Shown here piece after piece: positions 8,993-17,323 of a DNA stretch of 64,000 bases (positions are counted from its first letter, which is position 1; each line of letters opens with the position of its first letter). Source of the stretch: Melioribacter roseus. Its GTDB lineage: Bacteria > Bacteroidota > Ignavibacteria > Ignavibacteriales > Melioribacteraceae. The notes under the pieces were generated by a model. That model had not been told where the DNA came from and made no database searches. It saw only the letters and a list, made by a program, of their open reading frames with translations. Both the position numbers and the translations under genes were made by a program. The DNA is taken from positions 1 through 64,000 of the forward strand of contig DYHH01000005.1 of NCBI GenBank assembly GCA_020724265.1, given 5' to 3'.

Positions 8993-9421
8993 ATGAATTT
9001 TTACAACAAAATAATTTTAAGCGGTATTTCAATTCTCTTTTTTACGATGCTGATATCAGGTTGCGATGATACAATAACAAGTGATGAATTAGATAAACGC
9101 GTAATCCCGGATTCCAACATTGATTATTATACACACATACAACCTATATTTTCCGTTAAGTGTGCATCATCTTTTTGCCACGATGACGGAACCCGTGCGG
9201 GTGGTTTGAGTTTAACAAGTTACGGTAACGCCACTGCGGATTTATCAATTGTATTTCCCGGTGATCCAAGTGTTAGTAAACTGGTATGGGCAATTGAAGG
9301 GACCGGCGGAACACAGCCAATGCCGCCTCCGGGCGCAGCACCTCCTCTCACCGAAAATCAAATCAAAGGTATCAAAACTTGGATAGCAGAAGGAGCAAAA
9401 CCCGGAGCAAACAAACCGTAA
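8993..9421 (+). CDS. Cytochrome-c-like lipoprotein with CX4CH motif
   Basis: A 142-residue lipoprotein (lipobox LISGC, Cys at about 24) with the layout of single-domain surface cytochromes of the planctomycete type: DYYTHIQPIFSVKC...CH near the N-terminus and TENQIKGIKTWIAEGAKPG at the C-terminus. The haem-binding motif reads CASSFCH, with four residues between the cysteines rather than the usual two. Such CX4CH sites occur in the family but need a suitable haem lyase. PMPPPG may supply the distal ligand region. It overlaps the next gene by 43 bases. Confidence 0.7.
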   Translation: MNFYNKIILSGISILFFTMLISGCDDTITSDELDKRVIPDSNIDYYTHIQPIFSVKCASSFCHDDGTRAGGLSLTSYGNATADLSIVFPGDPSVSKLVWAIEGTGGTQPMPPPGAAPPLTENQIKGIKTWIAEGAKPGANKP

Positions 9422-9864
9422 ATTCCGGTATTTATGTTTTAGAAATCTTCGCAAAGAAGAATTTTTCGGTAAGAATAAAAAGATTTGCCGATAGAATTTT
9501 TTCAGCCGGATATTATTATTACGTTGGGAGCGCACAAAAAAATCTTAAACAGAGATTAACCAGGCATCTTAAAAAAAATAAAATCATCCACTGGCATATA
9601 GATCATATAACTTCAATCAACACAAATAGTATAAAATCAATTTCGCTTTCAAAAGGATCAAAAAAGAATTTGGAATGTGAACTTGCAAATTATTTTGAGA
9701 AGAAACTTAAACTAGACAGTTCACTACATAGGTTTGGTAATTCCGACAACAATTGCAGCTCTACTCATTTGTTTTATTCAAAGAAGAAAATAGATCATAG
9801 CCATTTATTTTCTTTGTACCAATCAATGGTACGTTTAATTCCATCAGATATTGATACACTTTGA
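9379..9864 (+). CDS. DUF123 GIY-YIG domain protein
   Basis: A protein of up to 161 residues. After a short N-terminus it shows the DUF123 pattern: SGIYVLEIFA (GIY half), YYYYVGSAQKNLKQRLTRHL (YIG half with Arg) and HWHIDHIT, then ECELANYF and a C-terminal LFHRFG-like segment. Known relatives are often fused to or found near endonuclease III and are presumed nucleases. The only ATG start overlaps the upstream gene, so the first 12 or so residues are uncertain. Its 3' end overlaps the convergent gene at 9795 by 70 bases. Confidence 0.65.
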   Translation: MDSRRSKTRSKQTVNSGIYVLEIFAKKNFSVRIKRFADRIFSAGYYYYVGSAQKNLKQRLTRHLKKNKIIHWHIDHITSINTNSIKSISLSKGSKKNLECELANYFEKKLKLDSSLHRFGNSDNNCSSTHLFYSKKKIDHSHLFSLYQSMVRLIPSDIDTL

Positions 9865-10790
9865 TGATAACCCAAATCTTCTTTTGCTTTGGTGCAATCC
9901 AAAGTCCAGTATGTTTGAACAAAATCTTTAGCTTTTTCGAGATTGAAAGTTGCTGCACTTGAGCTAAAGATTGCAAAAAATTGAGCAACTGCCGCAACCG
10001 AATAAACTAAGAAATGAGGCAATCTAAGTGTAAGAGCTTTCCTTCCGAAAGATTTCTGAATTTCTTTGCCTACTTGGGGCCAGGTATAAAATACTTCCGA
10101 TGTAATATGATATATTTGGTTTACCGCTTTATCAGTAACGGCACACAAGTACAATCCATTTACAAAATCCGAAACATGAATTAAACTTAGTCTCTTATCA
10201 TTAAACCCGATAAGAGTGAATAAACCATATTTGTAAGTTTTGAAAACGAGATAAATTTCAGTATCTCGTTCACCATAAATAGCGGGAGCACGTGCGATAG
10301 TTATTGGAAGTTTATCCATATAACTTTTCGCTAAATCTTCTTGGGCTTTTTTACTTCTGCCGTAAGTTGTAATCGGCAAGGAAGGATCATTTTCTTTTTT
10401 CGGTGTATTTAAATCATCTGAAGGACCCGAAGCCGTTTGACTGCTCACTATAACTATTCTTTTTATATTTTGATTAACCTCTAGTACCGTATCCAGAAGA
10501 TTACGGGTTGTTTCAACATTACCGTTAAAATATCCGGCTTCATCTTTAGCTTTAACAACGCCGGCAACGTGGAAAAGATAATCAGCATTTGTTAGTACTT
10601 TTTTTTGTCCTTCTTTATCGAAGAGACCATACTTATGTATTTCTACATCTTTACCTTCCAGCCAACGTAAATTACTGGAACCTCTTACCAAACATCTGAC
10701 AGTATGACCTTTTGAAATTAGTAAATCAACTAAATGACTTCCTACAAAACCATTAGCTCCTGTAACAACCGAAATAATTTTAGTATTCAT
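9795..10790 (-). CDS. cerR: NAD-dependent epimerase-type SDR, probable CerR (ketoceramide reductase)
   Basis: A 331-residue extended short-chain dehydrogenase. It has the nucleotide-binding GANGFVGSHL motif at the N-terminus (about residues 8-17) and a YGRSKKAQE active-site motif (about 145-153). The family also includes sugar epimerases and dihydroflavonol reductases. The assignment rests on position: it is divergent, 117 bases from a serine palmitoyltransferase-like gene that is followed by a GNAT protein of the ceramide synthase type. In Caulobacter, Spt, bCerS and CerR make ceramide. Substrate is inferred, not shown. Confidence 0.7.
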   Translation of the reverse strand: MNTKIISVVTGANGFVGSHLVDLLISKGHTVRCLVRGSSNLRWLEGKDVEIHKYGLFDKEGQKKVLTNADYLFHVAGVVKAKDEAGYFNGNVETTRNLLDTVLEVNQNIKRIVIVSSQTASGPSDDLNTPKKENDPSLPITTYGRSKKAQEDLAKSYMDKLPITIARAPAIYGERDTEIYLVFKTYKYGLFTLIGFNDKRLSLIHVSDFVNGLYLCAVTDKAVNQIYHITSEVFYTWPQVGKEIQKSFGRKALTLRLPHFLVYSVAAVAQFFAIFSSSAATFNLEKAKDFVQTYWTLDCTKAKEDLGYHQSVSISDGIKRTIDWYKENKWL

Positions 10791-10907
10791 ATTAATATCT
10801 ATGTTATTGTTTTATTTGCATTTATACGACTTCTCAATTAAATTTCAAGATTGTTTTAACAATTTTCGAAAAATACTAAAAATATACCATAAAGAACCGG
10901 AGGAAAG

Positions 10908-12101
10908 TTGGATTTATTTCAGAAATGCTACGACTTTACCAGAGCAGATGAAGTTAAGGCAAGCGGTATGTACCCTTATTTCAGAGCTATTGAAGAAAAT
11001 GAAGGACCGGTAGTCCAAATTGAAGGCAGAAAAATTGTAATGGCTGGTTCAAATAATTACTTGGGCTTAACGGCAGATCCAAGAGTTAAAGAAGCAGCTC
11101 AACAAGCTTTGGAAAAATACGGCACCGGTTGCTCCGGTTCCCGTTATCTTACCGGGACACTTGATCTTCATATCGAACTTGAAGAAAGAATGGCTAAATT
11201 TTTTCAGAAAGAAGCTGTATTACTTTTTAGTACCGGTTATCAAACTGCACAAGGGATTATTCCTACTTTAGTTCAAAGAGGTGAGGTTGTAATTTCCGAC
11301 AAAGACAACCATGCATGTATTGTTGCTGGTAATTTGATGGCACGCGGTGCCACAGCCGATCTGCTTCGTTACAAACATAATGATATGAATGATCTTGAAC
11401 GAGTATTAAGCAAAACAAGTAAAGATCAGGCAAAATTAATTGTAAGTGATGGTGTTTTCAGTACCGGGGGCGAAATTGTCGAACTTCCGAGATTAGTTGA
11501 ATTGGCAAAAGATAATAATGCAAGGATATTAATTGATGATGCACATTCGGTAGGTGTAATTGGTAAAGGCGGAAGAGGCACTGCCAGCGAATTTGATCTA
11601 GTTGATCAAGTTGATCTGACTATGGGAACTTTTTCTAAAACTTTTGCATCTCTAGGGGGATTTGTTGCCGGTGACGCAAAAGTGATCGATTACATTAAAC
11701 ATCATGCTGCTGCATTGATTTTCTCTGCATCACCCACTCCGGCTTCCGTTGCCGCCGCAATGGCTGCATTAGAAATTTTGGAAAAAGAACCGGAGCGTGT
11801 GCAAAAATTAATAAGGAATGCTAACAAAGTAAGAACCGAATTACGTGCCGCCGGGTTTACAGTTATTGATGGTAGAACTGCAATTGTTCCGGTTATTGTC
11901 GGCGATGACCTACTTGCCTTTAAGATGTGGAGAATGTTATATGATGCCGGTGTTTTTGTGAATGTATTCATTTCACCCGGTGTTCCTCAAGGAAGACAAA
12001 TGATGAGAACTAGTTACATGTCAACCCACGAAGATGAACATCTCGATTTTATAATCGATACATTTAAGAAAGTCGGTAAAGAATTAGGAATTGTTGAATA
12101 A
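10908..12101 (+). CDS. spt: Serine palmitoyltransferase-like alpha-oxoamine synthase
   Basis: A 397-residue PLP enzyme of the KBL/BioF/SPT family that condenses an amino acid with an acyl-CoA. The start is TTG at 10908, behind a strong GGAGGAAAG ribosome site. Active-site features are DNHACIV (His about 135 stacks on PLP), LIDDAHSVG (Asp about 210, His 213) and [12 protein letters not shown] with the Schiff-base Lys at 244. [21 protein letters not shown] and [11 protein letters not shown] look like bacterial serine palmitoyltransferase rather than KBL or BioF. With CerR and bCerS homologues beside it, sphingolipid synthesis is the likely role. Glycine C-acetyltransferase is the main alternative. 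Confidence 0.8.
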   Translation: MDLFQKCYDFTRADEVKASGMYPYFRAIEENEGPVVQIEGRKIVMAGSNNYLGLTADPRVKEAAQQALEKYGTGCSGSRYLTGTLDLHIELEERMAKFFQKEAVLLFSTGYQTAQGIIPTLVQRGEVVISDKDNHACIVAGNLMARGATADLLRYKHNDMNDLERVLSKTSKDQAKLIVSDGVFSTGGEIVELPRLVELAKDNNARILIDDAHSVGVIGKGGRGTASEFDLVDQVDLTMGTFSKTFASLGGFVAGDAKVIDYIKHHAAALIFSASPTPASVAAAMAALEILEKEPERVQKLIRNANKVRTELRAAGFTVIDGRTAIVPVIVGDDLLAFKMWRMLYDAGVFVNVFISPGVPQGRQMMRTSYMSTHEDEHLDFIIDTFKKVGKELGIVE

Positions 12102-12133
12102 GTTACATTATTAATATTACCATAATATATTTT

Positions 12134-12165
12134 GGGGTTGCAAACTCTTGTAACCCCTTTTTTAT
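12134..12165 (+). terminator. Intrinsic terminator after spt
   Basis: GGGGTTGCAA and TTGTAACCCC form a stem with one internal mismatch around a 4-base loop, followed by TTTTTTATTTT. It lies between spt and the downstream GNAT gene, so the latter is probably reached by read-through or uses its own promoter. It also shows that the apparent in-frame start of the GNAT ORF at 12132 is not real. Confidence 0.8.
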
Positions 12166-12185
12166 TTTATAAACCGGAGAAGATA

Positions 12186-13313
12186 ATGTCATCAATTGAA
12201 ATATTTTCCGTAAGTAGTAAATCCGATTTGAAAAAATTTCTAAAATTTCCTTGGCTAATATATAAAGACAATCCACATTGGGTACCGCCGCTTTTATATG
12301 ATATAAAGAAAGTACTAAACAAAAAGAAAAACCCTTTTTTCAATCATGCCGATATTGAATTATTTCTTGCAGTAAAAGAAGGTTCGGTTGTCGGTAGAAT
12401 TGCCGCAGTTAAAAATGATCTTCATAATAAAGAACATAATGACAAAGTCGGTTTCTTCGGATTTTTTGAATGCATTAACGATCAAGAGGTTGCCGATAAA
12501 TTGTTTGATACTGCCGCGCAATGGATTTCCGAGAAAGGATTGAACGCTATGCGCGGACCCGCTAATCCTTCCGTTAATGATGTATACGGTTTGCTGATTG
12601 ACGGATTCGATGATCAACCGAGAATTTTGATGCCTTACAATCCAAAGTATTATATGGATTTGATGGATAACTACGGATTTCAAAAAGCAAAGGATTTATA
12701 TGCATGGAAAATTTCGAAAGAGAAAATGGAGACTAATGATAAGATCAAACGTGTTGCTGATATTGCCTTGAAAAGATCAAATGCAACTATAAGACCGCTT
12801 AATATGAAAGACTTCAATAACGAGTTAGAGAAAGTTAAATTTGTTTATAATAAAGCGTGGGAGCCTAACTGGGGCTTTGTTCCGTTAACCGATGAAGAAA
12901 TTGACGCACTTGCCGCTGACTTAAAACCGTTAGTTGACCCGAATCTTGTTCTCTTTTTAGAAATTGAAAATAAAACAGTCGGCTTTGCTTTAACTATGCC
13001 GGATTACAATTTTATCTTCAAAGAAATGAATGGCAGACTTTTACCTTTCAACTTCATTAAACTTTTTACGAAAAGGAAAACAATCCCCTGGGCTAGAATT
13101 ATTATACTCGGTGTAATTCCGGAATTTCAAAAAAGAGGTCTTGATGCAGCACTCTATTATGAAATAATGGTTCGTGCAGAAAAAAGAAATATCGTAAGAG
13201 GAGAAGCAAGCTGGATTCTTGAAGATAACGATATGATGAACAGAGGAGCCGAAACTATGAGAGGTGACCTTTATAAAAAGTATCGTATATATGAAAAAGA
13301 ATTGATGAGGTAA
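12186..13313 (+). CDS. GNAT-family acyltransferase, probable bacterial ceramide synthase
   Basis: Start chosen at 12186 (375 residues) behind CCGGAGAAG; an upstream start at 12132 would run through a terminator. The N-terminal KFLKFPWLIYKDNPHWVPPL and KKNPFFNHADIELFLA, then GRIAAVKN, are the YghO/bCerS-like signature of a long GNAT protein. In Caulobacter a protein of this type N-acylates 3-ketosphinganine. The C-terminal half has a second GNAT-like part (IIILGVIPEFQKRGLDAALY, acetyl-CoA loop region). Position next to spt supports the ceramide role, which remains inference. Confidence 0.65.
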   Translation: MSSIEIFSVSSKSDLKKFLKFPWLIYKDNPHWVPPLLYDIKKVLNKKKNPFFNHADIELFLAVKEGSVVGRIAAVKNDLHNKEHNDKVGFFGFFECINDQEVADKLFDTAAQWISEKGLNAMRGPANPSVNDVYGLLIDGFDDQPRILMPYNPKYYMDLMDNYGFQKAKDLYAWKISKEKMETNDKIKRVADIALKRSNATIRPLNMKDFNNELEKVKFVYNKAWEPNWGFVPLTDEEIDALAADLKPLVDPNLVLFLEIENKTVGFALTMPDYNFIFKEMNGRLLPFNFIKLFTKRKTIPWARIIILGVIPEFQKRGLDAALYYEIMVRAEKRNIVRGEASWILEDNDMMNRGAETMRGDLYKKYRIYEKELMR

Positions 13314-13427
13314 GCAGAATATTATTAATCAATATTCAGATTTACAATTCTACTTTTCTTACAAATATGTATTTATATAGAAAAACATTTCTTTTATTAC
13401 AAAGTAAATTACAATGTAAAATTATAA

Positions 13428-14306
13428 TTACCCGCTTATAGCCTTTTCATACCTTGAAATGTTAGCGGGATTAATTTTCATCAATTTTCGAAAAACTAAT
13501 TCGTCAGCACCTTCCAAATAATCAACAATCTCACCAGCTTTTGCATCGAAGAAAACTTTTAACAAAACGCTATTGCGTGCAATTTTATCGGCAACTTTGT
13601 AAAGATTATCAACAAGTTTGATCATATTTTTTTGAGCGGGGATTCTATGTTCATTATATATATCAAGTCCGTTATAATGATAATCATAAAAATCTCTTCG
13701 GAACTGGTTGAATTGTGCATTTTGAATTTCATCAAGAAGACTTCTTTTATTGTAAGCGGAACTCTCCAAAGCCCAGCCTTTACTGAAACCGCTGCTGGCA
13801 CCAAGCAAAGCAATTTCGTATGCTTTTTCGAAAAACGGATTTCCTCCCAGAGGGCTGAAAGAATCCATATCAAAACCGATAATTAAATAAGCATAAAAAT
13901 CTAAGAAACTGGTAAGCGGGTCAAAACTGACGAGGTTATATCTTAAAGTTTGATTCCTTTCGTACTCAAAACTCCATTCTTTATCCATAACGTTTATCAT
14001 TAAAGAACTTCTTTGGCTCTTATAAATTGGTCTTTGACTATTAATTACAACCTGAGCGCTGTATTTGGTTTCACCTGCACTCCCGGTAAAAAAAATATTA
14101 AATGAACATGGAACAGGTTCGCCTTCCCAATCAAGCTCGGTAAAACGAGTATCGTTAAGATAATTTTCAACTGCATATTGGAAATCAACTAATCTTTCTT
14201 TAGCGGCTGTGGGAAGTTGTTCATAATTTACAGTAACTTTAGCTCGTAATTCTTGTGAGTAAATTAAACCCGAAATAAACATTAATAAAATTATTATTTT
14301 CTTCAT
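13428..14306 (-). CDS. porD: DUF4835 / PorD-like T9SS accessory protein
   Basis: Start chosen at 14306 (292 residues, MKKIIILLMFISGLIYSQ signal peptide) behind AAGGAACAACCG; an extension to 14498 overlaps the divergent gene and is rejected. The mature protein has the DUF4835 pattern: ELRAKVTVNYEQL at the start, then INSQRPIYKS, SFDPLTSFLDFYAYLIIGFD and a C-terminal KVFFDAKAGEIVDYL. The family is known as PorD in Porphyromonas and is needed for type IX secretion. This fits the many T9SS cargo proteins here. It is divergent from the PorV/PorQ-like gene. Confidence 0.8.
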   Translation of the reverse strand: MKKIIILLMFISGLIYSQELRAKVTVNYEQLPTAAKERLVDFQYAVENYLNDTRFTELDWEGEPVPCSFNIFFTGSAGETKYSAQVVINSQRPIYKSQRSSLMINVMDKEWSFEYERNQTLRYNLVSFDPLTSFLDFYAYLIIGFDMDSFSPLGGNPFFEKAYEIALLGASSGFSKGWALESSAYNKRSLLDEIQNAQFNQFRRDFYDYHYNGLDIYNEHRIPAQKNMIKLVDNLYKVADKIARNSVLLKVFFDAKAGEIVDYLEGADELVFRKLMKINPANISRYEKAISG

Positions 14307-14383
14307 CGGTTGTTCCTTCACAAAATTATTTTTTATAAAGTTAGGAATTTGAATCTTTTTAGACAATAAAGTAACTTCAAAAT

Positions 14384-15244
14384 ATGAAAAAATTTTCCCA
14401 ATTAACATTAGTCGTATTTCTTGTTTTATACTCGGTAATATCAGCACAAGTTTCACCCGGTGCCCGACAAATTGCCTTATCTCACTCAGATGCAGCACTT
14501 TCTAACGACGTATTTGCAGTTTTTACAAATCCAGCAGGCTTAGCACAAATGAACTGGAGAGAATTAGGAGTATATTATTCTCCTTCGCCATTTGGTGTCA
14601 ACGAACTTGCAAATGCTTATGCTGCATACATCGAACCTTTTTCTTTCGGGAATTTGGCAATCGGGTATATGCAATACGGATTTGAGTTATATAAAGAAAA
14701 CAAAATCGCTCTCAGTTATTCGAGTAACGTTGATAACAAATTATTTGTCGGCGTAACAGGACTTTATCAAAATCTCTCTATTGAGCGATACGGAAACGAT
14801 AATACTTTTACAATTAATTTAGGTGCATTATATTATTTATCCGATATTACAAGATTGGGAGTTTACACTCACAATTTATTTAGAGCAACTTACGGTTCGG
14901 AACCTGATCAAATTCCTTTTGTATTGGGATTTGGTGCTAGTTATGATTTTAACGAGGATATAACATTTAACGGTTCGGTAGAAAAAGAAATTGATTTTGA
15001 TCCGTCATTCAGACTTGGGGTTGAATATAGTATTATCGAATACTTAACTCTCAGATCAGGCTTTATGAGTGAACCAAGTTCATATTCAGTGGGTGTTGGT
15101 ATTCATTATTCATTCTTGAATCTCGATTATGCTTTTTTCTCGCATCCCGATTTAGGATTAACTCATCAAATGGGAATAATCATTGATTTTAATCCTACTT
15201 CCTCAAGAAAAGAAAAAATCAAACAATATCTCTTCCTCAGATGA
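14384..15244 (+). CDS. PorV/PorQ-like outer-membrane beta-barrel protein
   Basis: A 286-residue protein with a signal peptide (ending VISAQ) and, directly after, SPGARQIALSHSDAALSNDVFAVF-type residues leading to NPAGLAQ, the hallmark of the PorV/PorQ/UPF0164 family of FadL-like barrels. Alternating hydrophobic strands fill the rest. PorV and PorQ act as shuttles or components of T9SS. Which one this is cannot be decided. It overlaps the downstream gene by 4 bases (ATGA) and is probably co-transcribed with it. Confidence 0.75.
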   Translation: MKKFSQLTLVVFLVLYSVISAQVSPGARQIALSHSDAALSNDVFAVFTNPAGLAQMNWRELGVYYSPSPFGVNELANAYAAYIEPFSFGNLAIGYMQYGFELYKENKIALSYSSNVDNKLFVGVTGLYQNLSIERYGNDNTFTINLGALYYLSDITRLGVYTHNLFRATYGSEPDQIPFVLGFGASYDFNEDITFNGSVEKEIDFDPSFRLGVEYSIIEYLTLRSGFMSEPSSYSVGVGIHYSFLNLDYAFFSHPDLGLTHQMGIIIDFNPTSSRKEKIKQYLFLR

Positions 15245-17211
15245 TGAAAATAATTATTCCAATATTCTTTTTATCTATACTGTTAACCTATTCACAGACT
15301 GATTCTACCCTAACTTCATCTCAATTAATATTAGATCTTTTAGAAGAAGCCTCCATCGATTTGGAGGAAGATTTTTTATATGATCTGTTGGAAGACTTAC
15401 AGGACAATCCTATTAACCTTAATACAGCTGATCTTAATACTTTACTTACAATTCCTTTTTTGGACTTAAACGCTGCGCAAAACATTATTAGTTACAGGGA
15501 AAGATTCGGCAGTTTCTTTTCCAAACAAGAACTCTTTGCTGTTGAAGGGTTGGATTTAAACCTTGCACGGGCTTTACAATTTTTTACTTTTATAGCAGAT
15601 GGTGAAATTGAAGATAGACCATTTATAGACCTAACAGATTTTTCCGGAGAAATTAGATCAAGATTTATGCAAGACCTTCAAACGAGAAGAGGTTTTAATA
15701 ACGGGAACTATGCCGGTTCTGAGTTAAAAAGTTATCAAAGAGCAAAACTGAAATTCAATAACTTCAATCTTGCCGCACTTATTGAGAAAGACCCCGGCGA
15801 GACAAAATTTAATGACTTTGCTTCTTTTTCATTTTCATTTAACGATTATGATTTTATTAAAAAGATTACTGTCGGTGATTACCTAATTGAATTCGGTCAA
15901 GGATTAATTTACTGGGGACCTTATTCGTTCGGGAAAGGAAGTGAAGCAGTTAGAGGTATAACCCGTTCGGCAAGAAGTATAAGAGATTATACAAGCACGG
16001 ATGAAAATCAATTTTTCCGCGGTGCAGCCGCAAATGTTGAATTTGATAATTTTGATTTGACAGTTTTCTATTCGGATAACAAGCGGGATGCAAATGTTAA
16101 TCCGGAAACCGGCGAAATTACTTCATTACCTATTTCAGGTTATCATAGAACTTCCGGAGAGATTTCCCGGTATCAACAAACCAGTGAAAAATCAATCGGT
16201 GGAATTGCTTCTGCTTATTTATTCAATTTTGTTACACTTGGAGTTGCATATCAAAATATTGAATATGAACATCCAATTGCACAAAGCGGGCTATTTAACC
16301 CTTTCGGAAAATCATTCAACTTTTATTCAACTAGTTATTCGATTGTATACAATAAATTTAGATTAAGCGGAGAAGTTGCGTATAACGAAATATCTGTTGC
16401 TTCCATTCATAATTTGGAGTGGGTATTAACTAATCAACTTTCTTTTATCACTTCTTTCCGTAATTATCCGAGAAATTTTTATACAATAAAAGGTACCGGC
16501 TTCGGTGAATCTTCTAATACAACAAACGAGGTTGGAATTTATAACGGAGTTCGTTGGAGATCGGATATTGGAACAATTAATTTGTATTACGATCAGTTTA
16601 AGTTTCCTTATGCTACTTTTAATTCGGCTTATCCATCATCAGGCGATGAAGTATTAATAGATTATCAATTTCGACCTGTACCCAGAACTTTGTTAAATGT
16701 CAGATTCAAACGCGAAAAAAAAGAAGTAACACAACGTATTAATAACGAAGATATTCTATTAAATCAAATAAGAACAAATGTAAGAATAAGTTACGATTAT
16801 TATGTTTTGCGAAATTTACGTTTCCGAACGAGAATTGAATATGCTTTCTTCGACCAAGCAATTACCGATGTGCATGAAAAGGGATATTTGATACTTCAGG
16901 ATATAAGGTATGAACCTGTTAATTCTTTAAGAATTTACGGAAGGATAGTTCTTTTTGATACTGAATCCTATAATTCACGTGTTTATCAGTTTGAAAATGA
17001 TTTACGCGGAATTTTAACTAATCCCGCACTTTTCGGCAAAGGTACCCGCTGGTATATGATGGTAGAATATGATTTATTCGATTTTGCAAGAATATCAGCC
17101 AAATATTCCGAATTGTACAAACCGAATGAACTTGTTCTTAGCAGCGGAAATAACGAAATTTCAGGTAATCTTGATAATCGAATTTCAGTTCAACTCGATA
17201 TAAAATTCTAA
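15241..17211 (+). CDS. Outer-membrane protein with N-terminal helix-hairpin-helix domain
   Basis: A 656-residue exported protein. The signal peptide ends near LTYSQ. Residues of about 50-120 contain a helix-hairpin-helix pair of the ComEA type (NPINLNTADLNTLLTIPFLD and AAQNIISYRERFG...KQELFAVEGL). The remaining 530 residues are aromatic-rich beta strands of a barrel (KFGSG-like turns, ending RISVQLDIKF). Such proteins are widespread in Bacteroidota and usually listed as ComEA-like. A role in DNA binding at the surface is possible but unproven. Its ATG overlaps the PorV-like stop codon. Confidence 0.75.
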   Translation: MMKIIIPIFFLSILLTYSQTDSTLTSSQLILDLLEEASIDLEEDFLYDLLEDLQDNPINLNTADLNTLLTIPFLDLNAAQNIISYRERFGSFFSKQELFAVEGLDLNLARALQFFTFIADGEIEDRPFIDLTDFSGEIRSRFMQDLQTRRGFNNGNYAGSELKSYQRAKLKFNNFNLAALIEKDPGETKFNDFASFSFSFNDYDFIKKITVGDYLIEFGQGLIYWGPYSFGKGSEAVRGITRSARSIRDYTSTDENQFFRGAAANVEFDNFDLTVFYSDNKRDANVNPETGEITSLPISGYHRTSGEISRYQQTSEKSIGGIASAYLFNFVTLGVAYQNIEYEHPIAQSGLFNPFGKSFNFYSTSYSIVYNKFRLSGEVAYNEISVASIHNLEWVLTNQLSFITSFRNYPRNFYTIKGTGFGESSNTTNEVGIYNGVRWRSDIGTINLYYDQFKFPYATFNSAYPSSGDEVLIDYQFRPVPRTLLNVRFKREKKEVTQRINNEDILLNQIRTNVRISYDYYVLRNLRFRTRIEYAFFDQAITDVHEKGYLILQDIRYEPVNSLRIYGRIVLFDTESYNSRVYQFENDLRGILTNPALFGKGTRWYMMVEYDLFDFARISAKYSELYKPNELVLSSGNNEISGNLDNRISVQLDIKF

Positions 17212-17229
17212 AAAAAAATCGACATTATT

Positions 17230-17248
17230 TGTTACAGATACTGTAACA
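17230..17248. promoter_or_regulatory. Perfect inverted repeat, candidate operator upstream of the citrate operon
   Basis: TGTTACAG, three bases (ATA), then CTGTAACA: two 8-bp arms with no mismatch. It lies 18 bases after the preceding stop codon and 76 bases before the isocitrate-dehydrogenase-type gene. The short 3-base spacing and lack of a T-run argue for a protein-binding operator rather than a terminator. The regulator is unknown and no such gene is encoded nearby. Confidence 0.5.
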
Positions 17249-17323
17249 TTTTCTTGCTAAAATCGATAACTCTATCTAATTTTCTTGTAGAAATTTTTAA
17301 CTATTAATAAAAAGGATGCAAGT

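Noticed and set aside
9761..9997. 78-codon minus-strand ORF overlapping the cerR and DUF123 genes
   Set aside because: It is a shadow frame of the CerR-like gene, with no motif of its own.
12132..12185. Upstream start for the ceramide-synthase-like gene
   Set aside because: It would place an intrinsic terminator inside the coding region, and a good ribosome site precedes 12186.
14307..14498. N-terminal extension of the PorD-like gene
   Set aside because: It overlaps the divergent PorV-like gene and destroys the signal peptide that starts at 14306.
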